From positions 1 to 64,000 of the forward strand of contig JAPLAU010000007.1 in assembly GCA_026393115.1 (NCBI GenBank): a stretch of DNA of 64,000 nt, given 5' to 3'. This DNA comes from Actinomycetota bacterium. GTDB taxonomy: Bacteria > Actinomycetota > Actinomycetes > S36-B12 > CAIYMF01. Under the pieces are notes generated by a model, which saw nothing but the letters and a program-made list of their open reading frames with translations, searched no databases and was not told the origin of the DNA. This document shows, piece after piece, positions 1 to 8,584 of the stretch. Each line of letters opens with the position of its first letter. The stretch's first letter is position 1. Made by a program: the position numbers and the translations under genes.

Positions 1-530
1 CTGCCTCCGAATACCGTTCGTGTGACGTGGTGACCGGGAGGACGGGTGAGTGCGTACGCACCCGATGCCCCGGCCGACACGAGGTCAACAGCGGTCAAGG
101 TGCAATCAACTGCTGCGCGTGCTGCTTCCCATGTGCCCGGCCCGATCAACGTCATCGTGTCGTAGCAGTAGATGCCCGCGCGTGCGTGCGGTGCCGTAGG
201 CGTGCGTACCGGAAGTCCTTCGGTCAGGCCCGGTAAGGGGAACAAATACGGCACCACACGGTTGGCACCGTCTCGGCCGGGATGTCCCGCCGCTTCCCAC
301 GACGTCCACGCCGTGCGTAGATACTCAACGAGTTCGGGATCGTGCACAGCAGTGATTGCGGCGTCGTCGTGAGCCGCAGCGTCAACGATGGAATGTCCGG
401 CGCCTTCGAGTGCCGAGCGAATCACAGTTGCTCGCTCGGCTACCTCGGTTCCAGGTGTGGCGGTGCCGAGCCAAATCTCGCCGAGCGGTTCATGGCGTAG
501 GCAGTCTGCGCTCGTGACGACAGGAAACAT
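1..530 (-). CDS. Histone deacetylase-like / acetylpolyamine amidohydrolase family protein (3' end cut by window)
   Basis: Reading the minus strand from the ATG at 530 gives an open frame of 176 codons that runs off the left edge without a stop. It begins MFPVVTSADCLRHEP and ends just after RPPGHHVTR. The RPPGHH motif is a signature of the arginase-fold zinc deacetylases (histone deacetylase / acetoin utilisation AcuC / acetylpolyamine amidohydrolase), which remove acetyl groups from amines or lysines. The active-site Tyr and the Asp/His zinc ligands would lie beyond the window. The frame starts 17 nt after the stop of the upstream sugar porter on the same strand, so the two may be co-transcribed. 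A weak GAGG precedes the start. The family call is good; the substrate is unknown. Confidence 0.8.
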   Translation of the reverse strand, partial: MFPVVTSADCLRHEPLGEIWLGTATPGTEVAERATVIRSALEGAGHSIVDAAAHDDAAITAVHDPELVEYLRTAWTSWEAAGHPGRDGANRVVPYLFPLPGLTEGLPVRTPTAPHARAGIYCYDTMTLIGPGTWEAARAAVDCTLTAVDLVSAGASGAYALTRPPGHHVTRTVFGG

Positions 531-546
531 CAGTTCGTCGCGAACC

Positions 547-2094
547 TCAAGCGTCGACTCCTTCGAGTACACCCATGTCTTCAAGCTCGATGCCCTTGGT
601 TTCCTTCACGTACTTCTTGACGTAGAAGAACGACAACAGAGCGAACAGTGTGAAGAGTCCGTAGGCGAGCCCCAGTGAGATCTGCACGAGTCCGGGGAAC
701 GTCATCGACACGATGAAGTTGGCGATCCAGTTGGCCATGACCGCGATGCTGAGGGCGGCGGCGCGCAAGCGGTTCGGGAACATCTCGCCGAGCATCACCC
801 ACAGAACCGGTCCCCATGTCGCTGCAAAGAATGCGACGAAGGCGTTGAGTGAGAGAACCGCGATGAGACCCTGCGTCGAGTTAAGAATTGGCGTGTTCAA
901 ATCGGCGGAGATGTCGCAACCGGCGATCTTTGCAGGATCGTCGATGATCGCTTGCGTGCACTTGGGTGCCGTCTCGAAGAGGAACGTCAAGATTCCCAGA
1001 GTGACGAACATGCCAATCGAACCGATGAGCAGTAGTGGTCGGCGACCGATGCGGTCAACGAATCCGATCGCGACAAGAGTGAAGACGACGTTTACCGCGC
1101 TGATGATGGTGGACGTCAGGAATGCCTTGCTCTCGTCGAATCCGACGGCAGCCCAGATCAGGTTCGAGTAGTAGAACACTGCGTTGATTCCGACGAACTG
1201 TTGCAAGATCGCCAAGATAATGCCGATCCACACGATCGGCTTGAGGCCCATAGCGGCGCCCTTGAGGTCGCGCATTCCCGACTGTACTTCCCCTTCGAGG
1301 GAGTGCTTGATCGAGGCGATCTTGGGAGCGACGTCGTTGACATAGATCTGCGAGAGAACGTTGGTGGCCTGATCCGACTGGTTCTTCGCCACGAGGTAGC
1401 GCGGCGACTCGGGCAGAGTCAGCGACAGGATCCAGTAAATCAAGGCGGGAATCACCATGCAGATGAACATCCACTGCCACGCCTCGAGGCCGAATCCAAT
1501 GACGTTGTTGGCCTCTTGCGGCGGAACGTCGGGGTTGATCACCGGCGCCGTAATGATGTCGGAGGTGAAGTTGAGAATGACCTGGTTGACCAGCTGGGTC
1601 GAGAAGATTCCGATCACGATGGCCAACTGGAACAGCGATGCCAGGCGACCGCGAAGGTGCGCCGGCGCAATTTCCGAGATGTACATCGGTGAGATCACGG
1701 CGGCCAGACCAATGGCGACACCGCCCACGACGCGCCAGAGCATGAAGTCGTAGACGCTGATGGGGAATGCAGTTCCGAGTCCGGCGATCAAGAACAAGAT
1801 GGCAGCGACGACCATGACCTTCTTGCGGCCGTATCGGTCTGCGAGGCGACCACCGAGGAACGCGCCGACGGCCGAGCCAAGCAGAGCGATCGCGACGACG
1901 AAGCCCTGGTAGAAGCCGTTGGCAATCTGGAATTGGTAGAAGACAGCCTTATTCGCGCCATTGATGACAGAACTGTCATAGCCGAAAAGGAAGCCGCCCA
2001 TTGCTGCGATCAACGAGACGGCAACGACCCTTCCGGTGTGGACGGGCTCGACCGCAACTGGACCGGTCTCTCCTGCGGACACGGGACCCTGCAT
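547..2094 (-). CDS. MFS sugar porter (sugar:proton symporter)
   Basis: 515 residues with about twelve membrane spans and the sugar-porter motifs of the major facilitator superfamily: GGRLADRYGRK between TM2 and TM3, PESPRYL after TM6, QQFVGINAVFYYS in TM7, DRIGRRPLL between TM8 and TM9, and GEMFPNRLR followed by ETKG near the C-terminus. Members import hexoses or pentoses with protons; the exact sugar cannot be read from sequence. The length is slightly above the usual 460-500 because of a hydrophilic N-terminus and an extended loop before TM6. The ATG at 2094 has a good upstream ribosome site (TGGAGG). The next gene on the same strand is the deacetylase-like protein. The 190 bp upstream, shared with the divergent L,D-transpeptidase gene, shows no other gene. 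Confidence 0.92.
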   Translation of the reverse strand: MQGPVSAGETGPVAVEPVHTGRVVAVSLIAAMGGFLFGYDSSVINGANKAVFYQFQIANGFYQGFVVAIALLGSAVGAFLGGRLADRYGRKKVMVVAAILFLIAGLGTAFPISVYDFMLWRVVGGVAIGLAAVISPMYISEIAPAHLRGRLASLFQLAIVIGIFSTQLVNQVILNFTSDIITAPVINPDVPPQEANNVIGFGLEAWQWMFICMVIPALIYWILSLTLPESPRYLVAKNQSDQATNVLSQIYVNDVAPKIASIKHSLEGEVQSGMRDLKGAAMGLKPIVWIGIILAILQQFVGINAVFYYSNLIWAAVGFDESKAFLTSTIISAVNVVFTLVAIGFVDRIGRRPLLLIGSIGMFVTLGILTFLFETAPKCTQAIIDDPAKIAGCDISADLNTPILNSTQGLIAVLSLNAFVAFFAATWGPVLWVMLGEMFPNRLRAAALSIAVMANWIANFIVSMTFPGLVQISLGLAYGLFTLFALLSFFYVKKYVKETKGIELEDMGVLEGVDA

Positions 2095-2273
2095 CGTCTG
2101 CCTCCAGATGTCAGGAGCGGGCTGCGCGCTCTAGGGTGAATCTAGACCTGTGGTCGAGTGATTTTCGTGATTTCCGTGCTGGACGTGGCAGAGAACTTGC
2201 TGTCAATGCTCCTTTCGGGCGGCAGATCACGTCGTTCAGACGTGTCGGCTTCAGCGATTCCAGACCGCTGATC

Positions 2274-2285
2274 TAGAGTGAAGAG
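2274..2285 (+). promoter_or_regulatory. -10 box of a probable leaderless promoter for the first L,D-transpeptidase
   Basis: TAGAGT at 2274-2279 fits TANNNT and is followed by exactly 6 nt before the ATG at 2286. This predicts that transcription starts at or next to the start codon. No Shine-Dalgarno sequence of normal spacing and no clear -35 box are visible. Confidence 0.5.
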
Positions 2286-3155
2286 ATGCCCTCGCAATTC
2301 GACCGCCTCTCCGACTCGGAGGCCCACCGTCAGGTGGGTACCACGTTGGGGCATGCTGCGGGTCGAGTTTCAGGCGGTCGTCGGCGCACGGCGTTCGTGT
2401 TGGCGGGTCTTGCATCGGTGGCAGTCGTCGTCGCATTGGCGGCGCCTTCGGCTCTGGCAGGCAATGCCCCCGCGGTGACCGTGGCAGCGGCCCCCGCCGC
2501 GGTTAATGATGCCGCCAAAGCCACGCCGGTTAACACCAAGCCGGCCAAGCCAGCCAAGCCCACGGCTACGTCCAACGATGACGTCGGCGAAGCCGGCACA
2601 TCGACGCCGACGAAGAAGGCGTCGTCGTCGACCGCTACCAAGGTGTCGACATCGAACAACGCTTCCATCCCGGCAACCGAGTCGAGTTACGCAAAGAACA
2701 TTCCCGCGTACCCGCCCGACGGTCGCCACGGTCGTCGCATCGTGTACTCCAAGGCGCTCATGCATGTCTGGATTGTCAATTCCAAGGACGAGGTCGTCCG
2801 CGACTACCCGGTCACGGGCCGCTGGGACCGCCCCGCGAAGGGCACCTACCACGTCTACTCGATGTCGACTGACACGATGAACGAGCACTCGAAGGTCACC
2901 TTCCAGCACATGGTGCGGTTTGCCTGGGGATTCAACGACACCTCGGCGTCGATTGGATTCCACTCGATCCCCATCTACTACGCCGACAACCCCGAGCGTG
3001 GCGCCAAGAAGGGCGACCGCATGAGTGGGAAGTACGAACTCGGACTGCCGGTGGCCTCGGGTGGCTGCGTGCGTCAAGACGACGCTGACGCCGAATTCCT
3101 CTACCGCTGGTCTGAAATCGGCGACTTGGTCGTCGTGCTGCCCACCTCCAACTAA
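2286..3155 (+). CDS. L,D-transpeptidase, YkuD domain, membrane-anchored
   Basis: 289 residues. A cytoplasmic N-terminus of about 36 residues precedes one hydrophobic segment (about 37-60, ending AAPSALA). A Pro/Ala/Lys/Thr-rich linker to about 135 then leads to a YkuD domain. The conserved His lies in IGFHSIPIYY and the catalytic Cys in ASGGCVRQDDADA. These enzymes form 3-3 peptidoglycan cross-links or anchor proteins outside the membrane. The usual S-H-G-C motif reads S-G-G-C here, so the His before Gly-Cys is missing. The segment beginning IPAYPPDGRHGRRIVYSKAL is almost identical in the next gene, so the two are tandem paralogues. The assignment is firm; the precise cross-link or substrate is not known. 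Confidence 0.88.
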   Translation: MPSQFDRLSDSEAHRQVGTTLGHAAGRVSGGRRRTAFVLAGLASVAVVVALAAPSALAGNAPAVTVAAAPAAVNDAAKATPVNTKPAKPAKPTATSNDDVGEAGTSTPTKKASSSTATKVSTSNNASIPATESSYAKNIPAYPPDGRHGRRIVYSKALMHVWIVNSKDEVVRDYPVTGRWDRPAKGTYHVYSMSTDTMNEHSKVTFQHMVRFAWGFNDTSASIGFHSIPIYYADNPERGAKKGDRMSGKYELGLPVASGGCVRQDDADAEFLYRWSEIGDLVVVLPTSN

Positions 3156-3220
3156 TCTGACGCTGTTCCTCTCCCGCCGCTCGAAGGTGCCTGTGAGGAC
3201 CCCGAGGCGGCTGCTTGGGC

Positions 3221-3232
3221 TAATATCGTCAC
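3221..3232 (+). promoter_or_regulatory. -10 box of a probable leaderless promoter for the second L,D-transpeptidase
   Basis: TAATAT at 3221-3226, one base from the TATAAT-type consensus layout, sits 6 nt before the ATG at 3233. This indicates that the second paralogue has its own leaderless transcript rather than depending only on read-through from the first. Confidence 0.55.
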
Positions 3233-4039
3233 ATGCCCCGGCCTGACGAATCGTCTGCGGTCGGTGCCCCTCGCGGTCCACGTAAGGTGCGCAGGGAGCG
3301 TCGATCCTGGCTGTATGTCGCCCTCGGACTGATCGTCACCGTGGGGGTTGTCACCATCGCCACCTCGGTCTTAGGCAACAAATCTGTGGCGTCCGCCGAG
3401 ACCGTTGCTGTCGTACCGCCTATTGACGGTGCCCATTTGGTATCGAAGCCAGCGCGTGCGAAAACTGCGACGAAGCAGAAGAACAAGACGGTCGGGTACG
3501 CCCCGCCGGCATCACGACCCCGGCCGAGGCCAACGTCCGATGCCGAGCCCATTGCCGCCACTGTCTTCGTCAAGGCAGAAAACGTGCCGGCCTATCCGCC
3601 CGATGGTCGGCATGGCCGTCGCATTGTGTACTCCAAGGCGCTCATGCACGTCTGGATCGTCGACGATAACGATCGCGTCGTGCGGCATTACCCGGTCATT
3701 GGCCGCTGGGACCGTCCGGCCAAGGGCGTGTATCACGTGTACTCCACCTCACGCGACACGATGAATACCCATTCCAAGGTCGTGTTCTCGTACATGGTGC
3801 GTTTCGCGTGGGGCAAGGAAGACGCCGAGACGTCGATCGGCTTCCATTCAATTCCGATCCACTATGCAGATGTCTCCAAATGGAACGTCAAGAAGGGTGA
3901 TCCGGTCAGCCTGCCCTCCGAGATGGGATTGCCGATCGCCGAGGGCGGTTGCGTGCGTGCTGTCGATGACAATGCCCGGTTCCTCTACTACTGGGCGAAG
4001 GTTGGCGACACCGTAGTGGTGCTTCCTACCGGCGCTTGA
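3233..4039 (+). CDS. L,D-transpeptidase, YkuD domain (tandem paralogue)
   Basis: 268 residues with the same plan as the gene just upstream: a short basic N-terminus, one membrane span (about 24-45, LYVALGLIVTVGVVTIATSVL), a Lys/Pro-rich linker, then a YkuD domain from about residue 115. The domain has His in IGFHSIPIHY and the catalytic Cys in AEGGCVRAVDDNA. The catalytic domains of the two proteins are very alike, while the N-terminal halves differ. This points to an old duplication with conserved periplasmic chemistry and free linkers. The S-H-G-C motif is again altered (E-G-G-C). The stop is followed one base later by the thioesterase gene, so those two are probably transcribed together. 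Confidence 0.88.
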   Translation: MPRPDESSAVGAPRGPRKVRRERRSWLYVALGLIVTVGVVTIATSVLGNKSVASAETVAVVPPIDGAHLVSKPARAKTATKQKNKTVGYAPPASRPRPRPTSDAEPIAATVFVKAENVPAYPPDGRHGRRIVYSKALMHVWIVDDNDRVVRHYPVIGRWDRPAKGVYHVYSTSRDTMNTHSKVVFSYMVRFAWGKEDAETSIGFHSIPIHYADVSKWNVKKGDPVSLPSEMGLPIAEGGCVRAVDDNARFLYYWAKVGDTVVVLPTGA

Positions 4040-4040
4040 G

Positions 4041-4895
4041 ATGGTGACATTGCGCGAGTTGCTCACCACGAAGGCTGTCGCTGCTGAACCTGGATTCGAC
4101 GCCACTGCGTTAAGTGAGATACCACCGGGATTCCGACAAGGTCGTGGCGCATGGGGTGGGTTGATCGTCGGGTCCTTCGTCGACGCCGCCGTCAATTTCA
4201 TTGACAATCCCGAGCTCTCACCACGTTCACTCACGTCGCATTTGCTCGGCCCCGTTCCCGCAGGTCCTGCGACCATTTCGCTCACAATGCTTCGACGAGG
4301 TTCCAACACGGCTACGGTCAGCGCGCTGATGGTAGCCCGCGAAGCCGACCGCGAGGGGCACGCGACTGGTGATCCGGTGGTCGTGGCCGACGCAGTCGTG
4401 GTCTTCGGGTCGGCGCGTGCGGCCGACATTGACTTCACTGCGTCACGGTGGCAACCCCAGCCGCTTCCCGGCGCCCTTGAACGGGGCTGGCGGTCGGTCG
4501 ATGTGGTGGGCATGCCACCGGGTGTGGCTCCCGAATTCCTCAGTCAACTGGTGTGTCGTCCGGTCGCCGGCTTCCCGTTTAGCGGCATCGACTCGTCCGA
4601 GACCACGGGGTGGGTGAGTCCGGCAGAGGGAGTCACGCCAGATGCGGTCGTGCTCGCGGCACTCGCCGATGCGTGGTGGCCCGCGTCACTGGTTCCCATT
4701 GAGGGTCTGCGGCCAGCTGCAACATTGGCCTTCAGCCTCGACATCATCGGGCTGCCGTCAACCGATGAGCCACTGCTTCATTGCGGGCGCGTCATCGCAG
4801 CAAGTGAGGGTTACGTGGCCGAAGTTCGAGAACTGTGGTCACCTGACGGTCGGTTGCTCACGCTCAATCAGCAGACGATGGTGATTATTCGCTGA
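4041..4895 (+). CDS. Acyl-CoA thioesterase-like protein (double hot-dog, TesB type)
   Basis: 284 residues, soluble. The N-terminal half contains FRQGRGAWGGLIVGSFVDA and SLTSHLLGPVPAGPATIS, and the C-terminal half contains AALADAWWPASLVPI and TLAFSLDIIG. This two-lobed layout is that of TesB-like double hot-dog thioesterases found widely in actinobacteria, which hydrolyse acyl-CoA to free acid and CoA. The start at 4041 follows the stop of the L,D-transpeptidase by one base. The 3' end overlaps the convergent SulP transporter gene by 11 bp. The physiological acyl-CoA cannot be predicted; an acyl-CoA-binding non-catalytic role is possible. Confidence 0.75.
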   Translation: MVTLRELLTTKAVAAEPGFDATALSEIPPGFRQGRGAWGGLIVGSFVDAAVNFIDNPELSPRSLTSHLLGPVPAGPATISLTMLRRGSNTATVSALMVAREADREGHATGDPVVVADAVVVFGSARAADIDFTASRWQPQPLPGALERGWRSVDVVGMPPGVAPEFLSQLVCRPVAGFPFSGIDSSETTGWVSPAEGVTPDAVVLAALADAWWPASLVPIEGLRPAATLAFSLDIIGLPSTDEPLLHCGRVIAASEGYVAEVRELWSPDGRLLTLNQQTMVIIR

Positions 4896-6639
4896 CTGCG
4901 CCGTCGGGGTGAACCTCACGCCATGCTCGGAAGCCCTCGAGCGCAGTGGGCAGGGTGGGAAAGATGTGTTCGGGTCCAATCGAGGCCAGCAGTCCCGCAC
5001 GTTCAAGATCTCCACGCAACTCCTGTTTGACTCGGGCCATGGCCAAGACCACGCCACGGTCGGCCAAAGTCTGACGCAGGTCATCGAGAACCTCGGCCGC
5101 CGTTGAGTCAAGATCGACGTTGACTTCGGCGTTGATGAGAAACCAGCGAGGTCGAAACTGACTACTCGCGATAGCGCCTTGAGTTTGTATGGCGAGTGCT
5201 TGCAGCGCACGTTCGCGGAAGTGGTCGGCGTTGGCGAAGAACAGCGGTGAGTCATAGCGGAACACCACGAGTCCCGGCACGGTGACTGCGTCTGGGAAGT
5301 CTTCGACGTCATGCATCCCGGCGAGATTGGGCACCAAGCCGAGCACCGCCGAGTGGGGCCGCGCCACCTTCCAGAGCATCAAAGCGACTGACAATCCCAC
5401 CGCGATCAGCACACCGTAGAGAATGTCGAAGATCAGCACTCCGGCGGTTGCGCTGATTGCGATCGCGAACTCGCTGCGGCTGAAGTACCAGAGCCGTCTG
5501 AACTCTTTCCACTCAATCAACTTGAGTGCGGCGTAGATCACTATGCCGCCCAGAGCTGCCTTCGGGAAGGTGGCCAGGAGAGGGCGCAGGAAGAGCAATA
5601 CCAGCAGCACGCAACCAGCGGTGACCAGTGAATACACCTGCGTGCGCGCTCCCGACTGCTCGCCGATCACGGTTCGCGACGCCGATGACGAGACAGGAAA
5701 AGTCTGCAGTAGACCGGCACCCACATTTGCGGCCCCGAGTGCGAGCAATTCCTGGTTTGCATCAATCTGTTGGCCCGAACGGCGAGAGAAGGCGCGAGCG
5801 GTGAGCACGTTGTCGGTGTAGGCAACCAAGGTGACACCGAGGGCTGGCAGCATGAGTTCTTGCAGGGTGGCGGTGTCGATGCTCGGAACTGCGACGCTGG
5901 GCAGGCCCGCCGGGATTTCGCCGATGACGGCGATGCCATGCTCCTGCAAGTTGAACACCGCGACCGCGATGCCGGCGAGGATGACCGCGAGCAGTGGTGC
6001 GGGTGCTCTCGGCCACAAGCGCGACACGATGATGAGGAATGCGAGCACGGCCAATCCCAGCCCCAACGTCACCCCCGACAGTTGGTCGCGGTTAGCCCAC
6101 AGGCTGCTCATCTCGTCGACGAACGTTGTGCCGGTCTTGGTGATTCCGGTGAGTTTGTCGAGTTGGCTCAGCATCATGATGACGGCCACGCCGGCGAGGT
6201 AGCCCACAAGAACCGGCTTGCTAAACAAGTCGGCAAGTACGCCCAGACGCAATGCCCACGCTGCCAAGCACATCAGTCCCACCATGACGGCAAGCGATGC
6301 CGCAAGCACGGCGTATCGAGAGGGGTCGCCTAGTGCGAGGGGCGCCACCACCGACGCCGCCAACAGAGCCGTCGTTGACTCTGGGCCGACGGAGAGCAAT
6401 CTCGACGAGCCGAGCACGGCGTAGACCGGCAAAGTGATGAGTACAGCCCACAGGCCCGCGACTGCGGGTAGGCCCGCAATCTGCGCGTAGGCCATCACCT
6501 GCGGAACGAGATAGGCGGCGACAGTGATTCCGGCAATGACGTCACCGCGCCACCAACTACGCCGGTAGCGACGAGCAGTGGCGACGCCGGGCAGCAACCG
6601 CTCAAGCAGCGTTGGTGCCGCAATTGTCGACGTGCTCAT
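4885..6639 (-). CDS. SulP family anion transporter with STAS domain
   Basis: 584 residues from the ATG at 6639. The N-terminal two thirds has 10 or more hydrophobic spans and SulP signatures: GDVIAGITVAAYLVPQVMAY near the start and SVGPESTTALLAA afterwards. A STAS domain occupies about residues 440-560 (VVFRYDSPLFFANADHFRER). Family members move sulfate, bicarbonate or dicarboxylates. A GTG at 6648 is in frame, but it would overlap the -10 box TACAGT. The ATG at 6639 is 7 nt after that box, so I prefer it and expect a leaderless mRNA. The gene follows the subtilisin gene on the same strand and overlaps the convergent thioesterase gene. The anion is unknown. Confidence 0.9.
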   Translation of the reverse strand: MSTSTIAAPTLLERLLPGVATARRYRRSWWRGDVIAGITVAAYLVPQVMAYAQIAGLPAVAGLWAVLITLPVYAVLGSSRLLSVGPESTTALLAASVVAPLALGDPSRYAVLAASLAVMVGLMCLAAWALRLGVLADLFSKPVLVGYLAGVAVIMMLSQLDKLTGITKTGTTFVDEMSSLWANRDQLSGVTLGLGLAVLAFLIIVSRLWPRAPAPLLAVILAGIAVAVFNLQEHGIAVIGEIPAGLPSVAVPSIDTATLQELMLPALGVTLVAYTDNVLTARAFSRRSGQQIDANQELLALGAANVGAGLLQTFPVSSSASRTVIGEQSGARTQVYSLVTAGCVLLVLLFLRPLLATFPKAALGGIVIYAALKLIEWKEFRRLWYFSRSEFAIAISATAGVLIFDILYGVLIAVGLSVALMLWKVARPHSAVLGLVPNLAGMHDVEDFPDAVTVPGLVVFRYDSPLFFANADHFRERALQALAIQTQGAIASSQFRPRWFLINAEVNVDLDSTAAEVLDDLRQTLADRGVVLAMARVKQELRGDLERAGLLASIGPEHIFPTLPTALEGFRAWREVHPDGAVSE

Positions 6640-6652
6640 ACCAAGCACTGTA
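6640..6652 (-). promoter_or_regulatory. -10 box of a probable leaderless promoter for the SulP transporter
   Basis: On the minus strand TACAGT (plus coordinates 6647-6652) lies 7 nt before the ATG at 6639. Its position decides between the two possible starts of the transporter. Confidence 0.45.
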
Positions 6653-6667
6653 CGGCGCTAGCCGTCC

Positions 6668-8536
6668 TTATGAGAGGGGTGCGACCGTCACGCGGTAGGG
6701 AGTCGTCGGTGCGGCGGAACCTGAGATCGTGATGAGGTACGTCGTGGTTACCCCAGTTGACGCAATGACGAGCGGGTTTCCGCTTCCGAGGTTCTGTGTG
6801 TCATCGGAGGCAAGCGGAGTCGTCGTATCACTCGCGTCGAAGACGGTGATGGTGTGCCCTGGAGCCGGGTCATCAATCGAAACTTCGAGTCCGTCAGCCA
6901 GTGCCACGTACCAGTCGACATCCGAGCCAGTAGCGATGACATCGCTCGCAGAGTTACCGGGCGCCACAAGACCGAGAGCGCGTGCGGAGTCGACTGTGTT
7001 TCCGGCGTCGGGGCCATGCCAACGACCCGCGGTCGAACCGGGGCCCACGATGTGCGACACACGCTCGACGGCGACAACGCGCGCTTGGATAATGTGGCCG
7101 GGTCGCACGTTCGTGAAGGGCAACGAGCACACGGTCGTGACGCATGCATGTCCGGCGTAGCTCAACTTCTTTGCAACCGACCAAGCGCCGCCATCGCTGC
7201 GGTAGGCGACACTCCAGTAATCAACTCCGTACGAGCCGGTTCGGGCAACGCCGCGCCAACGCACCCTAATCGCTGAGTTCGCGGGGTCGCTCGTAATGGA
7301 AGTTCCTTGCGGTGCCGTCGGAACTCCGCGCAGCACAGTGAGTGGCTGCACCAAGCCGTACCCGTACAGTTCGTCGCGACCTGTGGCGCCGAGGTCGCGT
7401 GCCGTGGCCTGCAATTCGGCGGCAATGCGCGCTGCCGACCAGGAGGGGAACCTCGAGGCAACGAGTGCCGCAGATGCTGACACGAACGGCGTGGCCATCG
7501 ACGTGCCGCTCATGCGCACATAGATGTGACGAACCTGGTGAGTTGTCGGATTGGTGGGACAAACGTCGGTTGCCTCAGTTTCGTAGGTCAACGCACAGGA
7601 GGTCGACAAAATGTCGACGCCGGGTGCTACGAGATCGACCTGCGGACCGATGCTGGAGAACGACGCCAAACTCAAGTCGCGATCGATTGCGCCGACGCCG
7701 ACGACGCCCGGGTAACTCGCCGGGTAACTCGGAACCCGCGCTCCGTCATTTCCGGCAGCAGCGACGACCACGATGTTACGGCTACGTGCGTAGTCGCATG
7801 CCTTCTTGAGCACGTCAGTGGATTCAGGTCCGCCCAGCGACATGTTGATGACTCGTACGCCCGGCTGCTTGGCAGCCCACACAATTCCGGCTGCCACGGT
7901 GGCGTCAGTTGCAGATTCACCATTGAAGACATCGACCGGAAGGATGTGGACTCCTGGTGCGAGTCCAGAACCCCCGAGCCCGTTGTTGGCGCGAGCGGCG
8001 ATGATGCCGGCCACGTGAGTTCCGTGACCGCCAGGGTCGACGGGCCGGCCGGGATTGACGATGTTCCTGCCGGCCAGAACAACTCCGGCAAGGTCGGGAT
8101 GAGTTCGGTCGACACCATCGTCAACGACTGCCACCACAACCTTGGCGCCACGGCTCCACGCTTGTGTCCTGCTGAAACTCAACGCGCGAAGTCCCCATTG
8201 GGAGGCAACGCTGGGATCGATTGCTGCGGTGTTCACGGTAGTGCCGAGACGATGCATTGGAACTGTCACGTTGGCGGCCTGAACCCCCGGAACTGAGCGC
8301 AGGGTACGGACTAGATTGACGGCCCCCTGCTCAGACGAGGCAACGGCGGTGCGAATCTCAGGAGCTCCGGTGTCGGTTCCGACGGCGTAAGTCACCGTCA
8401 CCGGAGAGGTCGGCGCGGGAGTCGTGGTCACGTCGGCACGGGCGGCTGGGGTACCCAAGGCTCCGAGCATGGCCGCGGGTAGACAGGCAGCAATCACCAG
8501 TGCGGCACGTCGCCGGTGCCGAGAGGTAGCCGTCAT
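6668..8536 (-). CDS. Secreted subtilisin-like serine protease (peptidase S8)
   Basis: 622 residues. The Sec-type signal peptide (basic MTATSRHRRR, hydrophobic core, likely cleavage after AARA near 34) is followed by a short pro-region. The S8 catalytic domain has Asp139 (VVDDGVDRTHPDLAG), His171 (GGHGTHVAGIIAARANN), oxyanion Asn263 (AAGNDG) and Ser346 (MSGTSMATPFVSASAALV). A further 220 or so residues form a beta-rich C-terminal region resembling a fibronectin-like plus a pre-peptidase C-terminal type domain (VDWYVALADG, TTYLITISG). No membrane anchor follows, so it is probably released or wall-bound. The ribosome site GGAGGGTGGAG precedes the ATG at 8536. It lies just downstream of a secreted repeat-rich protein on the same strand, a candidate partner or substrate. 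Confidence 0.93.
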   Translation of the reverse strand: MTATSRHRRRAALVIAACLPAAMLGALGTPAARADVTTTPAPTSPVTVTYAVGTDTGAPEIRTAVASSEQGAVNLVRTLRSVPGVQAANVTVPMHRLGTTVNTAAIDPSVASQWGLRALSFSRTQAWSRGAKVVVAVVDDGVDRTHPDLAGVVLAGRNIVNPGRPVDPGGHGTHVAGIIAARANNGLGGSGLAPGVHILPVDVFNGESATDATVAAGIVWAAKQPGVRVINMSLGGPESTDVLKKACDYARSRNIVVVAAAGNDGARVPSYPASYPGVVGVGAIDRDLSLASFSSIGPQVDLVAPGVDILSTSCALTYETEATDVCPTNPTTHQVRHIYVRMSGTSMATPFVSASAALVASRFPSWSAARIAAELQATARDLGATGRDELYGYGLVQPLTVLRGVPTAPQGTSITSDPANSAIRVRWRGVARTGSYGVDYWSVAYRSDGGAWSVAKKLSYAGHACVTTVCSLPFTNVRPGHIIQARVVAVERVSHIVGPGSTAGRWHGPDAGNTVDSARALGLVAPGNSASDVIATGSDVDWYVALADGLEVSIDDPAPGHTITVFDASDTTTPLASDDTQNLGSGNPLVIASTGVTTTYLITISGSAAPTTPYRVTVAPLS

Positions 8537-8584
8537 AACTCCACCCTCCCATGGCGGGGCTGACCTGTTGTGTATCTACTCATC

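Noticed and set aside
2370-3281. 303-residue minus-strand frame over the first L,D-transpeptidase
   Set aside because: Antisense shadow; the plus strand carries a clear YkuD domain.
7526-8296. 256-residue frame on the plus strand
   Set aside because: Lies wholly antisense to the subtilisin gene, has no family motif, and its composition follows from reading high-GC coding DNA backwards.
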